Shown: piece after piece, positions 53,812 through 63,709 of the stretch | How positions within the stretch are numbered: the first letter of the stretch is position 1 | How the letters are laid out: every line of letters begins with the position of its first letter | Origin: Legionella fallonii LLAP-10 | Lineage (GTDB): Bacteria > Pseudomonadota > Gammaproteobacteria > Legionellales > Legionellaceae | Direction of reading: 5' to 3' | Assembly: GCF_000953135.1 (NCBI RefSeq) | Contig: NZ_LN614827.1 | Location: forward strand, 2,013,001-2,077,000 | Length of the DNA stretch: 64,000 nucleotides | Position numbers and translations under genes: made by a program | The notes under the pieces: generated by a model | Told to the model about the DNA's origin: nothing | What the model saw: the letters and a program-made list of their open reading frames with translations, nothing else | Databases searched by the model: none

Positions 53812-55575
53812 TTATGGTCTATTTATTAACGAGGGAGTAAACTCCGATGATTCATTACTCTCAGGAGTCGCGTTTGACTTCAACTCTGTAACACTATTTT
53901 TCGCTTTCATAAAATTTCTAATGTTATTTTGCACTTCATTGCTTTGAAATATAGTTTCTTTAATAAAATCTGTAAATTGATGCAACATGATGCCCATCTT
54001 TAATAAGAGACCAACAGGACGTTGTTCCTTCTGATTAATAACCCCCTCTGCAGTTTTTGAAAAGGTTACTCCACTTTCTTTCAATTGACGCAATATTGAG
54101 AGATCAGTTTTTTCAACTGCGGTAGTGCTCATTTCTATTGCCTTGAATATCTTATGTTGACTTTCTTGATTCATTTCTTTTTTGATTTTATCTACAAATA
54201 GATTAACCATATGAGGCTGGTTTGATTTAATGGCTTGAGTCAAATAGGTGAGCAATTGTTTTTCATCACACTTATATTGTGTTTTATCTAATTGTTTTAG
54301 CAACAAGTTGACACAAGCAGTTGAGCCACTATCCATTGCAGACTTAATCACATCACCTTTATCCTCAGGAGAATATGTTAAAATTTTTTCAGCTATTTGG
54401 ACATCTGTTAATGGTGTAGGTTTTCCAATTGATTTATAAGAGCTGATCATTCGTTCAAGTAAGACCTCATTCCCACCTACAGCAGCCATCTTAATATTTT
54501 TAAGTGCATTTTTTTCCAAAATGATAGAATTTTCAAAACAAGTTTTAAATTTACTGTTACTCAATAAAACATTAAACGCTTCTTCATGACCACATCCTAA
54601 AGCGGCCAGAAAAGGGATTCCTAGTTTTGAATCATCGGCCGTAGTCACTTTATCTAGTAGCATAGCTAAGGTTTTTGTCTTGTTTAATCCACAGGCTGTA
54701 CATATCAAATCGATCGGATCGCCATCAAAACCTTTTTTATACATTAAATTCAAAGCATCTACATTATCTGCTTCAATTACGAATAAAGAGTTGCTAACAC
54801 GTCGATTACCACTTTGTGCAATCTGATTTGGATCCAAGAATTGATTGTATAGAACGTTCACATCAGGAAATTCTCTAGGAGTATCTATTAATGATGGATG
54901 TCTAATTACTTGAATGCCCATACCTAAAGGACCATTTAGTCCAAGAGGCGCTGTAATACTACTTAGTTCTTGTGTTATCCCTAGAGGATCGGTAATTTGG
55001 GCTAATTGCCCGGTATAACGAAAGACATTGTGATGCAGCTCATGGATTAAACTTTTTTCATCAGGAAATATTCTAAAACCTGACTGGTAATTTGGATCAT
55101 ATACTTTGTACCCATCTTTTTCTTTAGTAATGGTAATTGCATGATTTAAAGATCTAACAATTAATGCTTCATTTTCTCTCAATTGTAGCTCTTGGAGGAT
55201 TGAAATCCATTTTTTATCACTAGTTACCATACCAAAGTCAAATGAAGAGCTTAATTTCTTACCATCTATTTGCAAAGTTTCAATTGATTGACTCTGGCTT
55301 AATTCTTTATTAAATTGCTGCGGTAGGAAGCTTAATACAATTTCAGTTACAAAATGATTAATATGGGAGTCTAATTCTGCTCGGGTAGTCATTGTTGCAA
55401 TTTGGCTTAATTTCTCCATAAATTCATCTTGCCGACCTTCTAATACATATTTTGCATAAACAGATGCTAAACCATTACAGATCCCTGATTCATTCATGCG
55501 CACTGGTAAATTATGCCACTTAAGGTAATTGTTTAAATTATTAATTACCTTACTTTGATGGATTTCAACTGGCAT
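53812..55575 (-). CDS. Ankyrin-type protein with N-terminal cysteine-peptidase-like domain
   Basis: 587 residues. The first ~175 form a putative papain-like/YopT-like domain: GICNGLASVY (Cys33), SLNHAITI (His145) and YKVYDPN (Asp160), the normal order and spacing of a Cys-His-Asp triad. Residues about 250-500 are helical repeats that resemble degenerate ankyrins (DNVDALNLMYKKGFDGDPID, GGNEVLLERMI, STACVNLLLKQL). The tail is polar and Ser/Glu rich. A GGAGG site precedes the ATG. The next gene has the same layout, so they are probably distant paralogues. A translocated peptidase or transferase is inferred. Confidence 0.72.
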   Translation of the reverse strand: MPVEIHQSKVINNLNNYLKWHNLPVRMNESGICNGLASVYAKYVLEGRQDEFMEKLSQIATMTTRAELDSHINHFVTEIVLSFLPQQFNKELSQSQSIETLQIDGKKLSSSFDFGMVTSDKKWISILQELQLRENEALIVRSLNHAITITKEKDGYKVYDPNYQSGFRIFPDEKSLIHELHHNVFRYTGQLAQITDPLGITQELSSITAPLGLNGPLGMGIQVIRHPSLIDTPREFPDVNVLYNQFLDPNQIAQSGNRRVSNSLFVIEADNVDALNLMYKKGFDGDPIDLICTACGLNKTKTLAMLLDKVTTADDSKLGIPFLAALGCGHEEAFNVLLSNSKFKTCFENSIILEKNALKNIKMAAVGGNEVLLERMISSYKSIGKPTPLTDVQIAEKILTYSPEDKGDVIKSAMDSGSTACVNLLLKQLDKTQYKCDEKQLLTYLTQAIKSNQPHMVNLFVDKIKKEMNQESQHKIFKAIEMSTTAVEKTDLSILRQLKESGVTFSKTAEGVINQKEQRPVGLLLKMGIMLHQFTDFIKETIFQSNEVQNNIRNFMKAKNSVTELKSNATPESNESSEFTPSLINRP

Positions 55576-55830
55576 TCTCAGCCTCCTCGTATCTCTATAA
55601 AAGAATACTGCTATAAACGAACACAGCTGATTAATACCCTGGCAGGCTCTTAAAATGGTACAATTGCATTCATATTGGATAAATTATAACACATGGAGCT
55701 TAACTTGAGATTAATCGGGTTGGGGGAATGCCGGAAAGCTATAGATCCGCCTAAACTGTCAAAATAGTTCGATGGCAGGCGGTTAAGAAACAAAGCCTAT
55801 CAAACTCCCATACGTGGTGCGCGGTCGGGT

Positions 55831-56208
55831 TCAGCGTTTAGGCTCGAACACGTTTGACTGTTCCTTCTGGACCGAAGATGATTCATTTTTGGGTTTTTTA
55901 GAGTGTTCCGGTGTAAAAAAAGTAAATTCAGTCGTCCCTGATTTTCTCTTATCTTTGCGGGATAGCAACGGAAGCAATTCATCTTTTTTCATGATCTGTG
56001 CCATTTCGTATAGGGTAATGGAGATTGTTTGGTTGGCGGTATTTTGCTTTAGAAAGCAATTCATGGATTCAATAACTTCATTATCATGCTGAGAAACAAA
56101 TTCTCTTAGATTTTCTACCGTAGTTGTATAAGGCAATGAAGTATCTGCTCCGGCATCGATTAATTCTTTTACTATAGCAACATGTTCTTTTTGTATTGCA
56201 AAAAAAAA
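55831..56208 (-). pseudogene. Frameshifted C-terminal part of the ankyrin gene at 56084-58021
   Basis: This frame continues the ankyrin protein after the A9 run: FAIQKEHVAIVKELIDAGAD completes the interrupted repeat, followed by a helical region and a basic, Ser/Lys-rich end (SRKDKRKSGTTEF, NVFEPKR). It has no convincing start of its own. With one base more (or two fewer) in the run the whole gene would read as a single protein of about 730 residues. Confidence 0.75.
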
Positions 56209-58021
56209 CAGGAGGTCGCTCTCTGCTGTCCTTTTTGTTGACATCCGCGCCATATCCAGCAAGTTTAATCACCGCCTCAGTACATCCTTCATTTATCGCG
56301 ATATGAAGTGGGGTATTACCCTGGTTGTCTTCACTATTGATATTCGCGCCAAGCTGATGCAATGCCCCTATTGAGTTGACGAAATTATTTTCAGCAGCAC
56401 AATGCATGGGCGTAAATCCGTCATTATTTTTAGCTTCTACATGTGCGTGGTGTTGGACTAACTCATTAATAACATCAACATCATCATATGATGCGGCGAT
56501 ATGTATCGGGAAAAATCCTAGTTGATCGGCTTTGTTGGGGTTTGCTCCACAATTGAGTAATGCGGAAATGGCTTGGATATTATTTTTCACGACCGCAATA
56601 TGTAATGGCGTAGAGTCAGTATTATCTCCTAAATCGAGATTGGCTCCATATTCGTCCAGCATGATGATTATATCGACATTATTTTTTTCTGCCGCAATGT
56701 GAAAGGGTGTTGCTTTATTATTATCTCCATAATCAGGATTTGCACCATGTTTGATCAATGCATCTATTGCCTGAATAAGTCCCTTGTCTACCGCAGCATG
56801 CAGTGGGGTTGAGCCTTTATTTAAATCCCCTAAATTGAGATTGGCTCCATGCCTGGCAAGCGCAATAATAGCCGAAACGTAGTTCATGCAGGTCGCAATA
56901 TAACAGGGAGTAAAGCCATGTTCATTGGCTTGATGGAGATCCGCTCCCCTTTGGGAAAGAGTATCAATGGCGTCGACATTGCCGGAATATGCAGCTAAAT
57001 AGACTGGTGGTGAGCTTGAATTTGATGCATTGAGGGTTATTCCATTATCGCAAAGCAATTCAATAATATCTGGAGCATTTACTATGATCGCCAGATTAAG
57101 CATGGTACTTTGGTTATAACATTTATCTAAACGAAATCCATACTTAATGTATTCCTGCAAAACCGAGACATGTTTATTTACAAGCGCAATATATGCTAGA
57201 TCATAGTCATTGCATTCACGGGCAAACATTTCTTTAGTGAATATCTGTTTTTTTTGGAATTGCTCCAATACTGTTTTCAGTTCAGGTAATAATACATTAT
57301 TGCCTGTTGTAAAAACTGAGGTATTAAACGCAGTATATAAATCTGATGGATTCAGTTTTAAAGCGTTGGCTATTTTTTCTGAAAGTGAACGCGTTTCGTC
57401 TTTACTGAAGGTGATGGAGGGATAGTTGTTGATGTCCATAAACGTCCATCCTTCTTGTGGCCTGTAGAGCAGCGCCACAGTATGGTCAATACCACTTAAT
57501 GTGATTCCCAACGTTTCTTTTAATAAGACGGGGGAATGATCGATGGTCGTGATGAATTCATCCAGATATTTTTTTATTTCTTCTGTGGTGTAAATTCCGG
57601 GTTTAGAATAAAGAGTGTGTAAGCCGCCATGATGACGCATGGTATCTGATGTGGCAATATTGGAGATAGAGTCAATATCTGTTTGGAAAAGATATTTGCC
57701 AAAAAGTAAAGTGCATTGTTCTGGGGATTGCTGTAATTCCAGATGATCTAAAAACGCATGAATATCCAATAGTTTTCTATCTTCTTCAGTTAAAGCGAGA
57801 CCTTTTTTTTCTTTTAGATCGTTAAATAAATGAATAAAAGTGTCGCTATAAGAATAAATATCATTCAGGCGTTTTTCAAATAATGGCCCTTCACCCACTA
57901 AATAGCCTTCAAGCCAACGTACTGAAAAGCCATGGCAGCATCCTAACGGGGACTTAAAGTAACCTAAACTTTCTCGCAATGAGATCAGTAATCGATGAAT
58001 AGGAGTCAAATCAAGGACCAT
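56084..58021 (-). CDS. Ankyrin-repeat protein with N-terminal cysteine-peptidase-like domain (frameshifted)
   Basis: The readable frame has 645 codons. Residues 1-215 hold LGCCHGFSVRW (Cys29), SGIDHTVALLY (His180) and FMDINNYP (Asp196), the same triad pattern as in the neighbouring gene (His-Asp gap 16 versus 15). About ten good ankyrin repeats follow from residue ~275 (GSTPLHAAVDKGLIQAIDAL, GNTPLHIAINEGCTEAVIKL, and so on). After YGADVNKKDSRERPPVFF the frame turns to junk because of a run of nine A (56200-56208, plus strand); the true continuation is in another frame. Either a pseudogene or a slip-switched gene. No ribosome site is obvious. Confidence 0.78.
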   Translation of the reverse strand: MVLDLTPIHRLLISLRESLGYFKSPLGCCHGFSVRWLEGYLVGEGPLFEKRLNDIYSYSDTFIHLFNDLKEKKGLALTEEDRKLLDIHAFLDHLELQQSPEQCTLLFGKYLFQTDIDSISNIATSDTMRHHGGLHTLYSKPGIYTTEEIKKYLDEFITTIDHSPVLLKETLGITLSGIDHTVALLYRPQEGWTFMDINNYPSITFSKDETRSLSEKIANALKLNPSDLYTAFNTSVFTTGNNVLLPELKTVLEQFQKKQIFTKEMFARECNDYDLAYIALVNKHVSVLQEYIKYGFRLDKCYNQSTMLNLAIIVNAPDIIELLCDNGITLNASNSSSPPVYLAAYSGNVDAIDTLSQRGADLHQANEHGFTPCYIATCMNYVSAIIALARHGANLNLGDLNKGSTPLHAAVDKGLIQAIDALIKHGANPDYGDNNKATPFHIAAEKNNVDIIIMLDEYGANLDLGDNTDSTPLHIAVVKNNIQAISALLNCGANPNKADQLGFFPIHIAASYDDVDVINELVQHHAHVEAKNNDGFTPMHCAAENNFVNSIGALHQLGANINSEDNQGNTPLHIAINEGCTEAVIKLAGYGADVNKKDSRERPPVFFCNTKRTCCYSKRINRCRSRYFIALYNYGRKSKRICFSA

Positions 58022-58199
58022 TTAATTAATTTACACACATTATACTATTTTTATTCATATTGATCAAAATCGATGTGCGCTTCAGCGTGCCTATTACTCA
58101 GGGAAATACATTGTTAACTGAGTTGTATTCAAGGTGTGACAATCAGTCGAATTAAAAGATGGGGTAGCGACCCCAATTAACAAACTACAACCGGGGACG

Positions 58200-60053
58200 T
58201 TACCTAGTTACGTGTAAATTAAATAAATCCTTTTCATTAAGCGTTTCTTTCTGCAATAACAATTGCGCTCCTTGTTCCAAGCGGTCAAGCTGTTTTTTAA
58301 TTCTATCAACTGCCTCAGCAAAGGCCGCTTGTGTTACTTTACGGATTGCTGCATCAATCTCTCGTGCAGTATCCTCACTAAATTCACGATGGGATTGAAC
58401 CGGTAGAGAAGCCTCCAGAAAATTTTGTGGCTCTCTATCATAAGTTACCGGTCCTAATTGTTCGTCCATACCATAATGCATGACCATACTGCGGGCAATT
58501 TGAGTCGCTTTAGCAAGATCATCTGCTGCGCCAGTTGAATAATGGCCAAAAATAATATGCTCTGCTGCCCTCCCCCCCATTAACACGATCATTTTATTTT
58601 TTAACTCTTCTTCAGTCATCAGATAACGGTCTTCAATAGGTCGTTGAATGGTGTAGCCCAAACTTCCAATTCCTCGGGGAATAATAGAGACTTTATGCAC
58701 CTTATCTACACTTGGCAAAGCAAGGGCTAGCAGAGTGTGGCCCATTTCGTGATAAGCTACAATTTTTCGTTCTAACGGGTTTAGTAAACGGTTTCTTTTC
58801 TCCAAACCTGCAACTATTCGCTCGATTGCACTAGTAAAATCATCCATGCTTACAGAATCAGCATTATGCCTGATAGCAAGTAAAGCGGCTTCATTCACCA
58901 AGTTGGCTAAATCGGCACCGGAAAATCCTGGTGTCAGCGCTGCAATTTTTTCAAGATCCACATCAGGAGCTTGCTTTATTTTCTTTAGATGAACATTTAG
59001 AATTTGTACTCGACCTACTTTATCAGGTCGATCAACCAGCACATGGCGATCAAAACGACCGGCACGTAGTAATGCGGGATCAAGTATTTCTGGACGATTG
59101 GTAGCGGCAAGAAGTATTAATCCTTCACTTGGATCGAAGCCATCCATTTCTGAGAGTAGCTGGTTCAAGGTTTGTTCTTTTTCATCATGACCTCCACCCA
59201 GAGGGTAAGCACCACGCGCTCTACCCAGAGCATCAAGTTCATCGATAAAAATAATTGCTGGAGCCTTCTCGCGAGCATGAGCGAAGAGATCACGTACTCG
59301 AGCAGCCCCTACACCAACAAACAATTCCACAAACTCTGAACCGCTAATAGAAAAAAATGGAACGCCTGCTTCACCAGCTACGGCTCGTGCAAGTAATGTT
59401 TTACCTGTTCCTGGCGGTCCAACCAAAAGTATTCCTTTAGGGATATGAGCACCAATCTGTGTATAATGTTGTGGATTCTTGAGAAACTCCACGACCTCAA
59501 TTAATTCAGCCTTTGCCTCATCAACACCAGCCACATCTTGAAATGACACATTTGTTTCTTTTTCCATATAGACTTTGGCTTTACTTTTTCCAACATCCAT
59601 CATTGTGCCTGCAGAAGTACTAATACGTTTCATAAATAAGCCCCACAAAGCAAAAAAAATGAGTGCAGGAACAATCCATGAGAGCAATACAATAAACCAT
59701 TTGTTTTGTACCTCTCCAGTAAAATGTATGTTTGCGGTCTCTAAAAGGGATATTAGCGAGGGGTCATTGATACGAACGGTAGTAACCTGGTGTTCTTTAC
59801 TGGTGGATTTCTCAATTTCATTTAATTGGTCTTCAGTAAGTATCCCACCCAATCCCTCTGCTTTAACATTGGCTATAATATAATTTTCGCTAAGTAATAC
59901 ATTATCTAGCTTATTTGCCTTTAATAGTTTCACAAAGTCACTATAAGCAATGTTTACAGGATGAGATGTTAGAAAAAAGCTCTGAAAAAGGATGATAATC
60001 CATAAAGTGATTAAGAAGTACCAGAGAAGGCTCCCCCACTGTTTATTTTCCAT
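58200..60053 (-). CDS. ftsH: FtsH-type ATP-dependent zinc metalloprotease
   Basis: About 617 residues from the ATG at 60053, which has GGAG seven bases upstream; an ATG four codons earlier is possible. Two membrane segments (residues ~10-27 and ~115-138) flank a periplasmic domain. AAA parts: [20 protein letters not shown] (Walker A), [13 protein letters not shown] (Walker B), [18 protein letters not shown] (SRH). The zinc site HEMGH and the late Asp (TGAADDL) are intact. It degrades membrane and short-lived soluble proteins. It lies alone, away from the usual rrmJ/folP surroundings, so it may be a second FtsH copy in this genome; the window cannot show that. Confidence 0.92.
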   Translation of the reverse strand: MENKQWGSLLWYFLITLWIIILFQSFFLTSHPVNIAYSDFVKLLKANKLDNVLLSENYIIANVKAEGLGGILTEDQLNEIEKSTSKEHQVTTVRINDPSLISLLETANIHFTGEVQNKWFIVLLSWIVPALIFFALWGLFMKRISTSAGTMMDVGKSKAKVYMEKETNVSFQDVAGVDEAKAELIEVVEFLKNPQHYTQIGAHIPKGILLVGPPGTGKTLLARAVAGEAGVPFFSISGSEFVELFVGVGAARVRDLFAHAREKAPAIIFIDELDALGRARGAYPLGGGHDEKEQTLNQLLSEMDGFDPSEGLILLAATNRPEILDPALLRAGRFDRHVLVDRPDKVGRVQILNVHLKKIKQAPDVDLEKIAALTPGFSGADLANLVNEAALLAIRHNADSVSMDDFTSAIERIVAGLEKRNRLLNPLERKIVAYHEMGHTLLALALPSVDKVHKVSIIPRGIGSLGYTIQRPIEDRYLMTEEELKNKMIVLMGGRAAEHIIFGHYSTGAADDLAKATQIARSMVMHYGMDEQLGPVTYDREPQNFLEASLPVQSHREFSEDTAREIDAAIRKVTQAAFAEAVDRIKKQLDRLEQGAQLLLQKETLNEKDLFNLHVTR

Positions 60054-60076
60054 CAAGTACTCCATTTGTCCAGGGT

Positions 60077-60257
60077 TCTAGAGCATCGAATGATTTAAAC
60101 ACATTAAACTTGACTATTAATCAAGAGGCCTCAAATGGCACCCAGTAAACAAATTCAATGTCAAGAAGCTTGTCTTCGGACTCAAGAAGTCTCTTAATCT
60201 CGTCGGACATCGAGGGTACGAGAAGGTGTGTATATTTAAATCATTCAATGCTCTAGA
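60077..60257. mobile_element. MITE-like element with 23-bp terminal inverted repeats
   Basis: The ends at 60077-60099 and 60235-60257 are inverted copies with 22 of 23 bases identical (tctagagcat / atgctctaga outer part; gaatgatttaaa inner part). The 181-bp interior codes nothing. A 14-bp piece of the inverted-repeat end (tgaatgatttaaat) recurs at 62767-62780. No target duplication is clear. Size and structure fit a non-autonomous transposable element. Confidence 0.68.
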
Positions 60258-60330
60258 TGGTGTATACCGTTACCAAATGATGTTCCCATTAGTATGGTAC
60301 AAATTTGTAATTAATTACAGGAAATAATTG

Positions 60331-60525
60331 GATGCGAGTTGTCACATCAATTTAGAAGCGGAGGTTCAACTAAAAGCACAAGCAGGTAAGCCGAATAAAC
60401 TGTCTATAGAAGATAGATGACTTATGGCGCTGGAATATTTGCGCGAATATAGAACCTATTTCCATATTTCACACAGCGATGATCTCATAATTGGACTTTG
60501 TGGGAAGTTGCTGAAATGCCTTTAA
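60331..60525 (+). pseudogene. IS5-type transposase remnant, N-terminal part
   Basis: In frame: KPNKLSIEDR, a TGA, then LMALEYLREYRTYFHIS and a decayed remainder. This is the helix-turn-helix part of IS5-group transposases (PxKLSxEDxLLMxLEYLREYRTY). At least one stop and loss of similarity after residue ~50 make it dead. The following ~240 bases up to the next gene show no frame. Confidence 0.75.
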
Positions 60526-60769
60526 CTCAACTTCGCCAAAAGTACTGTGTGCAGCCAAAGGTGTTAAATAAGTAGGGGCATATATTAGTTTATGCTTAAC
60601 CACTTATTTAACAGAAGCCATCTGTTCCTATCAGGCTTCGGTGAACTTTAGCTGAAGAAACTAAATCACAACCTCAGGCTATTCCATTACCTAATAGGCC
60701 CAAAAGAAGACCAGTTATCTGTGACTATACTGATGGTCAGTATAGTAAAGCGATAGCTTTGGTTCCTAG

Positions 60770-62293
60770 TTAAAACGATAGAGTAATCTCCTGTGAGTCA
60801 TCATCAGATTTTTTCTTTTGTAATTCTTCCATCACTTTAGATTTAGTCTCTGGTGGAGCTAATAAGTTTCTTATTTCTTTCTGTAAAGCTATGTACTCAG
60901 GTCTTAGTATTACTAGAGAATCAAACATTGAAAGCAGCTCTGAATATTCCTCCCTTTCATTTGGGCTTAAAGGCGGTTTGCTATTCATTAATTTTTCCGC
61001 TAGAGGCGCTATTTTATTCTCAAGTTTTAATGCTTCCTGTGAATAAGAAGATTCTGATTTATTAACTCGTGGTGTAATAGGAGCGCTCGGAGAAGACTTC
61101 TTAGTTAAAAGTTTTCCCCAAAAGCTAGTTTTTTTTTGCAGCGGTTCTAGGCTGTGCAGGTTTAGAACATTTTTGTGAATCCATCTTGCAACCACTGCAA
61201 TATTATTATCGTTCACTTGAATAGGGCCAGGCAATTGTTTGCTATTTTGCCATTTCTTGGCTCCTTCTTCATAATCAGATTCGTAACGCTCACACTGTTT
61301 AATTCCTTCGTTCCCTACAGCATTATAAATCACCGAATTCAAGACTTTATTAAACCCATTTAGCAAATAAACTTGCTTTTGTTGGAGCATTAAATATAAC
61401 TCCACAGGGTCTTTAACTTCTATCTCCTCCTCTTTAGCTATAGGCTGGGAAAGTGTATTTGTTCTTTTATGGGTGTCGTTAAAAAAACTATTTTTATCCG
61501 TTTCCCGACCAAATATTGGTTTTCTTAACCTAACCTCAGAATTGTGTCGGAGTTCTTCGATTACACTGATAAGTTGCTCTATATTACTACTTTTGATATC
61601 AGAAATAGCCGTCTCAGAACGATTAAGGGGTAAAGGGCAATTTTCTCGAAGTGAATTATTCCATATTTCCAAAAGATGCGGGTAAGCGTCGTTTAAGATC
61701 CGCTGAGTGCCTAATTGTAGGTGATGGATATCTTTTACTAATTGTTTTGTCGCATCAGCAGGATCATTTTTAAGCCGAATGAGGTCTTTAATTGTTCTAA
61801 TTTCTGCTTCACGTTTTTTCATTACATCTGGGCTTAAAGAACCTGCTTCCTTAAGGTTTTTTTCCTTCTCATGTAATATTTGTTCAAGTTGTTCTACATC
61901 AATGGTGGAGATATCTGTATTTAAAACCTCCCAAATTCGATCCTCTTCTTCTAAAAAAGGGAGCAAGTTCCGCATGCTTATCATATAGGGAAGTAACCTT
62001 TCGAGAAAAAACAATGATTCCGGTATATAAAGAACTGCTGAGGCTTGAAAACCGGCTCGTTTAGCTGGATCTTTAGTAGTGAGCCATTCTTCAATTGGAT
62101 GAGAAGAACCTTTTAGGGTAATTTCGCTAGAAAATGTGCGATTAACAAAATTAATCTCTTCAGTGGAATTAAAACTAACTCTATATTTCTGGAGTAGACG
62201 TGCGTTATGATCACTTACCGTATCTACATTTTGATTTGAATTACTAAAAGTCAAAATATTATCCTCTTGGATATAAAATAAATTATTTGCCAT
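60770..62293 (-). CDS. Uncharacterised coiled-coil-rich protein, effector-like
   Basis: About 507 residues from the ATG at 62293 (a TTG at 62305 would add four). No signal peptide. Helical throughout, with probable coiled coil at residues ~140-185 (EQLEQILHEKEKNLKEAG, MKKREAEIRTIKDLI) and ~430-500 (LENKIAPLAEKLMNSK, MEELQKKKSDDDSQE). The N-terminal 100 residues (ANNLFYIQEDNILTFSNSN, VSFNSTEEINFVNRTF) look globular. The C-terminus is Lys/Ser/Asp-rich and ends in EITLSF. No family recognised. It sits between two halves of IS5-type transposase debris, a sign of lateral origin. Confidence 0.6.
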   Translation of the reverse strand: MANNLFYIQEDNILTFSNSNQNVDTVSDHNARLLQKYRVSFNSTEEINFVNRTFSSEITLKGSSHPIEEWLTTKDPAKRAGFQASAVLYIPESLFFLERLLPYMISMRNLLPFLEEEDRIWEVLNTDISTIDVEQLEQILHEKEKNLKEAGSLSPDVMKKREAEIRTIKDLIRLKNDPADATKQLVKDIHHLQLGTQRILNDAYPHLLEIWNNSLRENCPLPLNRSETAISDIKSSNIEQLISVIEELRHNSEVRLRKPIFGRETDKNSFFNDTHKRTNTLSQPIAKEEEIEVKDPVELYLMLQQKQVYLLNGFNKVLNSVIYNAVGNEGIKQCERYESDYEEGAKKWQNSKQLPGPIQVNDNNIAVVARWIHKNVLNLHSLEPLQKKTSFWGKLLTKKSSPSAPITPRVNKSESSYSQEALKLENKIAPLAEKLMNSKPPLSPNEREEYSELLSMFDSLVILRPEYIALQKEIRNLLAPPETKSKVMEELQKKKSDDDSQEITLSF

Positions 62294-62507
62294 TATTTTA
62301 TGCAAAAAATCGCATAAAGCAAGCCTTTGCTTACAACGCGGCTAGTTTTTCTTTATTTTTCTTAAATTGACCGCAAAGATAACCCTCACTGGGAATAAAG
62401 CGCATGGGGACTTATAGATTACCCATTATGTATAGCAATTAACGACTTGGAGTACGAGATGAAATGTCGAGTCCGACTTACGCTAGAATGAAACGCTTCT
62501 TATAAAG

Positions 62508-62630
62508 AAGAAAAAGGAAATTATTTGTACCCATTTTTGCAACGGAAAGAAGCAGGACTTTAGATCATTTAAAGAGTCTGGTATTCATATCCACCCAGAG
62601 ATTAAAAGCCTCACCGATACGGGTTATCAT
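62508..62630 (+). pseudogene. IS5-type transposase remnant, catalytic part
   Basis: The strand reads KEIICTHFCNGKKQDFRSFK then ESGIHIHPEIKSLTDTGY, a stretch of the DDE domain of IS5-group transposases including the second Asp region (LTDTGY). Both ends of the domain are missing. Same strand and same family as the fragment at 60331-60525. Confidence 0.75.
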
Positions 62631-62634
62631 TGGG

Positions 62635-62769
62635 ATGTTGCCAGATAACATTATTTTATATGGAATAGAAATTGATACTACAGTAACAGGTGCAACTCTT
62701 TCTCAACGGGTAGAAAATGATATTGAACTACTTGTAGTACAATTACAAAAAAGAAATTATTGGTACTGA
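62635..62769 (+). pseudogene. Possible hydrogenase-maturation-protease C-terminal remnant
   Basis: A 44-codon frame begins MLPDNIILYGIEIDTT and runs through TLSQRVENDIELLVVQLQK to a stop. The order P-x-x-(I/V)-x-L-x-G-I-E then LS-x-x-V resembles the last part of [NiFe] hydrogenase maturation endopeptidases. The piece follows directly on the transposase fragment, which may have broken the gene. The family match is tentative. Confidence 0.35.
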
Positions 62770-63102
62770 ATGATTTAAATTGAAACAACTTCCTATTAAA
62801 ATAGTGTCTTTAGTGCAAAGAAAATATGCCCTCCCCAATAATTGACTATAATTGATAGTTGTACGCAGCAATTTTATTTAAATAGAAATAATCCCTGTGC
62901 TCCCCATTTATTTGAAGAGCCTGTAGCACTCAATGAAGTAGTTCGACTAGTAAGAACAGGGTTTGTGCTAGTTATTTTATTTAAAATTAAGATAGATTAA
63001 TACTATCTATGGAATGGAATACTAATTATGCCATCCAATCAATTTGCAACATCAATTATCAACAACGGCTGCTTAATGGAAACGACTAACAAGGAATAAA
63101 TT
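62770..63102. other. Gene-free stretch
   Basis: A short uninterrupted frame near 62862-63000 (reads NPCAPHLFEEPVALNEVVRL) has no start codon or known family and may be another gene remnant. The promoter of the nitroreductase gene should lie in the last 100 bases. Confidence 0.35.
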
Positions 63103-63708
63103 ATGGACAGCTCAAAAACAATTAATCATAACAAAATCTCCTTGAACGTGATGGATGTCATATATAATCGTCGCGCGGTGCGCGATTATCTCCCCCAAAA
63201 AATTGATCAAGATCTCATCCATACTTTGCTTAATGCAGCCATACAGGCTCCTACTGCTATGCATGAAGAACCGTGGTCATTTGTGATCATTCAAAATAAA
63301 GACCTATTAAATCATTTGTCAGAAAGCACCAAGCACCTAGTACTCACTGAAACGAAAAACGCTGAGCACCAACAAGCAAAGCATATTATCGATTTGGTCA
63401 AGCCAGCAGATTTCAATGTATTTTATAATGCAGAAACGTTGATAATTATATATAGCAAATTTTATGGGGATTTTGTCGCAGCAGATTGTTGGCTAGCCAC
63501 TGAGAATCTAATGCTCGCCGCCCATGCAAATGGACTTGGGACTTGTGTCATTGGCTTTGCGGTTAAGGCTCTGAACACTCCGGAATGGAAAGATGAATTA
63601 GGAATTCCTGCTGAAATGACCGCCATAGCGCCAATCATTGTAGGCTGGCCCGCCGGCAAGACGCCACCATCTCCTCGTAAGCCCCCTGAAATACTTATTT
63701 GGAAATGA
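63103..63708 (+). CDS. Nitroreductase-family flavoprotein
   Basis: 201 residues, full length. NRRAVRDYLPQKIDQDLIHT with the FMN-binding RR pair, AAIQAPTAMHEEPWSFVII (FMN-contacting APTAxHxEPW), and the late NLMLAAHANGLGTCVIGF and PIIVGWPAG blocks place it in the NfsB-like group. It reduces nitro-aromatics or quinones with NAD(P)H through FMN; natural substrate unknown. AAGGA precedes the ATG. The stop lies one base before the start of the next gene, so the two were an operon. Confidence 0.92.
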   Translation: MDSSKTINHNKISLNVMDVIYNRRAVRDYLPQKIDQDLIHTLLNAAIQAPTAMHEEPWSFVIIQNKDLLNHLSESTKHLVLTETKNAEHQQAKHIIDLVKPADFNVFYNAETLIIIYSKFYGDFVAADCWLATENLMLAAHANGLGTCVIGFAVKALNTPEWKDELGIPAEMTAIAPIIVGWPAGKTPPSPRKPPEILIWK

Positions 63709-63709
63709 T

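Noticed and set aside
55814..56092. 92-codon plus-strand frame
   Set aside because: Antisense to the frameshifted ankyrin tail, whose repeat sequence is convincing on the other strand.
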